Assembly (NCBI GenBank): GCA_910577315.1
Contig: CAJTME010000005.1
Coordinates: 95,808 to 159,807 of the forward strand
Origin: an uncultured Muribaculaceae bacterium
GTDB lineage: Bacteria > Bacteroidota > Bacteroidia > Bacteroidales > Muribaculaceae
Direction of reading: 5' to 3'
Length of the DNA stretch: 64,000 nt
Shown here: one piece after another, positions 60,920-64,000 of the stretch
Layout of the letters: each line of letters begins with the position of its first letter
Position numbering within the stretch: position 1 is the first letter of the stretch
Translations under genes and position numbers: made by a program
Notes under the pieces: model-generated
Databases searched by the model: none
Told to the model about the DNA's origin: nothing
What the model saw: the letters and a program-made list of their open reading frames with translations, nothing else

Positions 60920-61869
60920 AAGGCAGGAGGTGTTTGAAGTTGTGAATTGGAATCCTCGACGGTGCGGATGAAAATCTCGTCCATCGACGGCAACAGCGGA
61001 TTGAATGTGCGGAGCATCGCGGCGGCGTTGGCGGCTGCCAGCACCTCGCGCGAGTCATCCGGGGCGTTGAGCGAGAATCGCACCCGCGAAATCCCGTCGC
61101 GGTCCGTTCCCATAGGCTCGATTATCCTCACCATCGGCTGGATGGTGGCCACCAGCTGCTTGGCATCGCCCTCAAAACCCAGCTCATAGCGGTTGTCGCT
61201 GAACCGGCGGCGCAGTTCGGCCACATTTCCCGTCAGGATGTTGTGCGACTTGTTGATTAGCGTGATGTTGTCGCACAGCTCCTCAACGCTCGCCATGTTG
61301 TGCGTCGAGAAAATCACCGTCGCACCCTCGTCGCGCAGCTTGAGAATCTCGCGCTTCAGCACATTCGCGTTGATGGGGTCGAAACCCGAGAAAGGCTCGT
61401 CGAAAATGAGCAGGCGCGGACGGTGCAGCACCGTCACGATGAACTGCACCTTCTGGGCCATGCCCTTCGACAGCTCCTCGACCTTCTTGTCCCACCACGA
61501 CGATATTTCCAGCCGCTCGAACCATTCCTTCAGCGCCTTCGTTGCTTCGGCCTTCGACAGCCCCTTGAGCCGTGCGAAGAAAATGGCCTGGTCGCCCACC
61601 TTCATTTTCTTATACAGGCCGCGCTCCTCCGGCAGGTAACCGATGTTGACGATGTCCTCAGCCGTCAGTTGATGTCCGTCAAACACCACCCGTCCCGAAT
61701 CCGGCGCCGTGATGTGATTGATGATTCTGATCAGCGTCGTCTTGCCCGCTCCGTTGGGACCGAGCAGACCGTAGACCTTACCCTCAGGCACGACGAGCGA
61801 CACATCGTCCAGCGCCACATGATTCGTAAAGGCCTTCGATACGTTTTCTACTTGAAGAATATTTTCCAT
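60916..61869 (-). CDS. ABC transporter ATP-binding protein (NatA-like)
   Basis: 317 residues. Walker A GPNGAGKT (37-44), Q-loop near NIGYLPEERGLYKKM, signature LSKGMAQKVQF, Walker B LLIFDEPFSGFDP and switch His in IFSTHNM. The C-terminal 85 residues are an accessory domain typical of NatA/YhaQ-type ATPases. It forms an exporter with the permease encoded after it. No clear promoter in the T-rich gap 61870-61990. Confidence 0.95.
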   Translation of the reverse strand: MENILQVENVSKAFTNHVALDDVSLVVPEGKVYGLLGPNGAGKTTLIRIINHITAPDSGRVVFDGHQLTAEDIVNIGYLPEERGLYKKMKVGDQAIFFARLKGLSKAEATKALKEWFERLEISSWWDKKVEELSKGMAQKVQFIVTVLHRPRLLIFDEPFSGFDPINANVLKREILKLRDEGATVIFSTHNMASVEELCDNITLINKSHNILTGNVAELRRRFSDNRYELGFEGDAKQLVATIQPMVRIIEPMGTDRDGISRVRFSLNAPDDSREVLAAANAAAMLRTFNPLLPSMDEIFIRTVEDSNSQLQTPPAL

Positions 61870-61978
61870 TGCTATTTATTGTTTCTACCCATTAGACGCC
61901 CCCACCCAAAAAAAATTACACCCCAACCAAAAAAATATCAAAACTTTTCACTTGCGGTGCAGTGTAGAGTTTGCCCAG

Positions 61979-62334
61979 CCGCCATACCGCCACAGTCGTC
62001 AAAGACATCGCCAGCATCTACCCAGACCGCAGTCATCGAAGACAGAGACCTGCATCCACCCCGACGCAGTCATCGAAGACAGAGACCTGCATCCACCACG
62101 ACGCAGTCATCGAAGATGACGCCATCGTCGTTAACCCCACCAAGAGCGGAACGCGATTGGTGCGGGTACAGCCAGCCCACACTCACAAAAAGTCCTCGTA
62201 GAGGACGCTATCGTACTCACCAACAACATATAGCGCCGAAGGCGCCAAACCCACCCGCATGGCAAAACAAAAAGAATATGTAGGCGCCCCTCGTGGGCGC
62301 CCCTGTCTCCCCGCCGATACCATAACAACCATCC
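61979..62334 (+). repeat. Intergenic hairpin mosaic, copy A
   Basis: Begins with GCCGCCATACCGCCACAGTC, includes four 37-bp tandem units, and then CCATCGTCGTTAACCCC, a CACCAA/TTGGTG stem, and hairpins at 62106-62120 (GTCATC-GAA-GATGAC), 62192-62206 (GTCCTC-GTA-GAGGAC), 62233-62245 (GCGCC-GAA-GGCGC) and 62283-62301 (GGCGCCC-CTCGT-GGGCGCC). It ends with CCTGTCTCCCCGCC and a short tail. Copies B and C repeat most of these modules in the same order, and no reading frame is conserved. Confidence 0.85.
61991..62116 (+). repeat. 37-bp tandem repeat within copy A
   Basis: Units start at 61991, 62028, 62065 and 62102 with exact 37-base steps. Units 2 and 3 are nearly identical (CGCAGTCATCGAAGACAGAG...), unit 1 is diverged and unit 4 is partial. 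There are no spacers, so this is not a CRISPR. Confidence 0.85.
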
Positions 62335-62532
62335 ACCGAAGCCTACCGGACAGCCCCCTACTGGAACGAATTCTTCACCACCGACGGAATCAACTCCATA
62401 AACCAGGATTCAACCGGCCACGACCAGGAGTGGTACACCCTCGACGGCCTCAAACTCCCATCCAGGCCCGGAACAAGAGGAATCTACATCCTCCGCCAAG
62501 GCAACACCACCCGCACCCACCAGGTCCACTGA
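62326..62532 (+). pseudogene. 3' remnant of a surface-protein gene
   Basis: An open frame of 68 codons without a start: it reads EAYRTAPYWNEF, then WYTLDGLKLPSRPG and RGIYILRQGN before TGA. This looks like the C-terminal tail of a large secreted protein of this phylum (leucine-rich-repeat or other cell-surface type), in which a sorting-domain-like WYTLDG ... GIYILR motif ends the protein. The upstream part is replaced by the hairpin mosaic. A complete terminator follows (62562), supporting a former gene. Confidence 0.7.
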
Positions 62533-62561
62533 CCCCTCACGCCATAACTCTCCACAACCTT

Positions 62562-62595
62562 GCTGGTGCAGCCCGCTGCACCAGCATTTTTTTAC
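62562..62595 (+). terminator. Terminator kept behind the gene remnant
   Basis: GCTGGTGCAG (62562-62571) pairs with CTGCACCAGC (62576-62585), then ATTTTTTTAC. Confidence 0.85.
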
Positions 62596-62664
62596 GCTTT
62601 ACAAACCACACCCCATCCGCACCAAACAAAAGATAATGTTGCATGACCATAGCACAAGCCCCCG

Positions 62665-62880
62665 CAGCCATACCACCACAGTCGTCGTAGACGCCATCGT
62701 CGTTAACCCCACCAAGAGCGCACGCGATTGGTGCTGTTACAGCCAGCCCACCCACAAAAAAAGTCCTCGGAGAGGACGCTATCATGCTAACCCACAATAT
62801 GTAGCACCGAAGGCGCCTCCGCATGGCAAAACAAAAAGAGCATGTAGTCGCCGCAGGCGACCCTGTCTCCCCGCCAACCG
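62665..62880 (+). repeat. Intergenic hairpin mosaic, copy B
   Basis: It starts CAGCCATACCACCACAGTCG and has the same order as copy A, without the 37-bp tandem part: CACCAA/TTGGTG arms around GCG-CA-CGC, GTCCTC-GGA-GAGGAC (62763-62777), a TAGCACCGAAGGCGCC module and GTCGCC-GCA-GGCGAC (62847-62861) followed by CCTGTCTCCCCGCC. An extra GCGCC-CCA-GGCGC hairpin stands at 62887-62899. Confidence 0.85.
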
Positions 62881-62935
62881 TGTGTAGCGCCCCAGGCGCA
62901 TTGTCTCCCCATAACAAACAAGCAGCCACAAGCAG

Positions 62936-63041
62936 TATGTAGCGCCAAAGGCGCCAACCCACCCGGATGGCAAAACCTTAAAAACATGTAGTCGCCGCAG
63001 GCGACCCTGTCTCCCAGCCGCTACCATAACGACCATCCCCC
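62936..63041 (+). repeat. Intergenic hairpin mosaic, copy C (partial)
   Basis: GCGCC-AAA-GGCGC (62942-62954), CCAACCCACCC and GTCGCC-GCA-GGCGAC (62991-63005) followed by CCTGTCTCCCAGCC. It repeats the last two modules of copies A and B. The stems differ between copies but remain complementary. Confidence 0.8.
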
Positions 63042-63094
63042 GCACGGCTGCCAACAGCGCCATGCGGGGGATGACGAAATATCAGTTACGCAAA

Positions 63095-64000
63095 TCAGGC
63101 GATGACGCCGTGCTTGCGGAATACTTTCTGGATTTTTTCAAGGGCGGTCTCGACCTGCTCCTTCGAGTGAGTTGCCATGAGCGAGAAGCGGATGAGAGTA
63201 TCCTCAGGAGCAACCGCAGGCGAAACCACGGGGTTCACGAAGATGCCCTCGTCGAAGAGATCGCGCGTGATGGCGAAAGTCTTGAAATTATCACGGATGA
63301 AGAGCGGAATGATGGGCGTCGACGTGTTGCCGATCTCACAGCCCATGTTGCGGAAACCCTCCAGGGCAAAGTTGGTGATTTCCCACAGATGCTCCTGACG
63401 CCATGGCTCCTCGATCATGATGTCGATGGCCTTGAGGGCTGCGGCGGTCGATGCGGGAGTGATGCTGGCCGTGAAGATGTACGAACGCGAGTGATGGCGG
63501 AGGAAGTTGGTGATTTCCTTGTCTGTGGCTATGAAACCACCGAGCGATGCGAACGACTTGGAGAACGTGCCCATGATGAGGTCAACGTCATCGGTGAGGC
63601 CGAAGTGGTTGACGATACCGCGGCCGCCGTCGCCGAACACGCCGATGGCGTGGGCCTCGTCGACCATCACTGCAGCGTTGTACTGCTTGGCCAGGCGCAC
63701 GATTTCAGGAACGTTGGCCACGTCGCCTTCCATCGAGAACACACCGTCAGTGACGATGAGCTTAACCTTATCGGGAGCGCAGCTCTGGAGCTGCTTTTCA
63801 AGCGACTCCATGTCGTTGTGCTTGTATTTGAGCGAGTTGGAGAACGACAGGCGGCGGCCTTCAATGATGGACGCATGATCCTGATCGTCCCAGAGGATAT
63901 AGTCGCCGCGGCCCGTGAGGCACGAAACCACGCCGAGGTTCACCTCAAAACCGGTCGAGTAGACCATCACGTCTTCCTTGCCGATATACTCGGCGATACG
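63095..64000 (-). CDS. Alpha-oxoamine synthase, serine palmitoyltransferase-like, 5' part outside the window
   Basis: 302 codons are visible and the frame is open to the window edge. The PLP site is present: VDEAHAIGVFG (Asp and His of the cofactor pocket) and GTFSKSFASLGGF (Schiff-base Lys). SYIFTASITP, TSTPIIPLFIRD, FVNPVVSPAVAPEDTLIRFS and MATHSKEQ are near the sequence of Bacteroides serine palmitoyltransferase, the first enzyme of sphingolipid synthesis, and of glycine C-acetyltransferase. KBL or BioF functions cannot be excluded from this piece. Confidence 0.88.
   Translation of the reverse strand, partial: RIAEYIGKEDVMVYSTGFEVNLGVVSCLTGRGDYILWDDQDHASIIEGRRLSFSNSLKYKHNDMESLEKQLQSCAPDKVKLIVTDGVFSMEGDVANVPEIVRLAKQYNAAVMVDEAHAIGVFGDGGRGIVNHFGLTDDVDLIMGTFSKSFASLGGFIATDKEITNFLRHHSRSYIFTASITPASTAAALKAIDIMIEEPWRQEHLWEITNFALEGFRNMGCEIGNTSTPIIPLFIRDNFKTFAITRDLFDEGIFVNPVVSPAVAPEDTLIRFSLMATHSKEQVETALEKIQKVFRKHGVIA

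Noticed and set aside
61991..62116. CRISPR array with 37-bp repeats
   Set aside because: The whole 37-bp unit repeats, so there is no variable spacer, and no cas genes are in the window.
62782..63063. Coding frames of 60-100 codons in the hairpin mosaic on both strands
   Set aside because: The translations are made of repeated hairpin modules and change frame between copies; no conserved protein emerges.

Overview
The window comes from a Bacteroidota genome, most likely an intestinal Bacteroidales of the Muribaculaceae type (the family is an inference). Support: most genes lack Shine-Dalgarno sites and are preceded by the Bacteroidota promoter (TTTG near -33, TAnnTTTG near -7); families largely restricted to the phylum recur (DUF4493, PCMD, DUF4374, DUF4421, DUF5686, DUF4252, DUF3667, TonB receptors with a carboxypeptidase-like N-terminus); coding DNA is GC-rich. 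There is no rRNA, CRISPR array, prophage or intact insertion sequence. Two tRNA genes (a Gly-GCC 3' part and Leu-GAG) open the window.

Region by region. 0.3-2.8 kb: an esterase-like lipoprotein and a DHA2-type MFS exporter. 2.9-8.1 kb, minus strand: an iron-siderophore uptake operon resembling xusABC (TonB receptor, DUF4374 lipoprotein, PepSY membrane protein); its receptor gene carries a one-base frameshift. 8.3-11.4 kb: an RND pump gene without the usual adaptor and outer-membrane partners. 11.5-13.7 kb: a LytS-LytTR two-component pair co-transcribed with a PepSY-like periplasmic protein. 13.8-18.2 kb: DUF3667 protein, a possible PD-(D/E)xK protein, a TonB-C-domain protein behind a G8 tract, an esterase with a C-terminal starch-binding-like domain and two small membrane proteins. 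18.4-25.8 kb: ppdK, rlmD, a CYTH protein and a DUF5686 outer-membrane protein. 25.9-33.1 kb: an orphan sensor kinase, crcB, a Nudix hydrolase, an ABC-F ATPase and an M13 peptidase. 33.2-39.1 kb: DUF4421 protein, DcaP-like porin, an ECF sigma/anti-sigma/DUF4252 operon and a glutamine synthetase family protein.

39.2-49.5 kb: a tiny secreted protein shaped like a sorting domain, a type I pullulanase, an AAA/DUF4143 ATPase behind three exact 33-bp-spaced repeats, a WecA-like sugar-phosphate transferase, hisS translationally linked to an MNT/HEPN pair, an Ala-rich 11-mer-repeat protein, and a His-rich small protein followed by a TonB receptor (probably metal uptake). 49.7-55.9 kb: three tandem DUF4493 lipoproteins, two ending in PCMD domains. 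56.1-61.9 kb: a glutaminase-like protein without the catalytic serine, queA, an AraC regulator and a NatAB-type ABC exporter with a DUF2007 protein. 61.9-63.05 kb has no intact gene: it is a mosaic of repeated hairpin modules surrounding the 3' remnant of a surface-protein gene. The window closes inside an alpha-oxoamine synthase gene (serine palmitoyltransferase-like).

The main themes are nutrient capture at the outer membrane (siderophore, metal, glycan), envelope sensing, and intergenic repeats: two heptamer arrays at convergent gene ends, the 33-bp operator-like repeats and the hairpin mosaic. All functional calls come from reading the translations; no database search was run.
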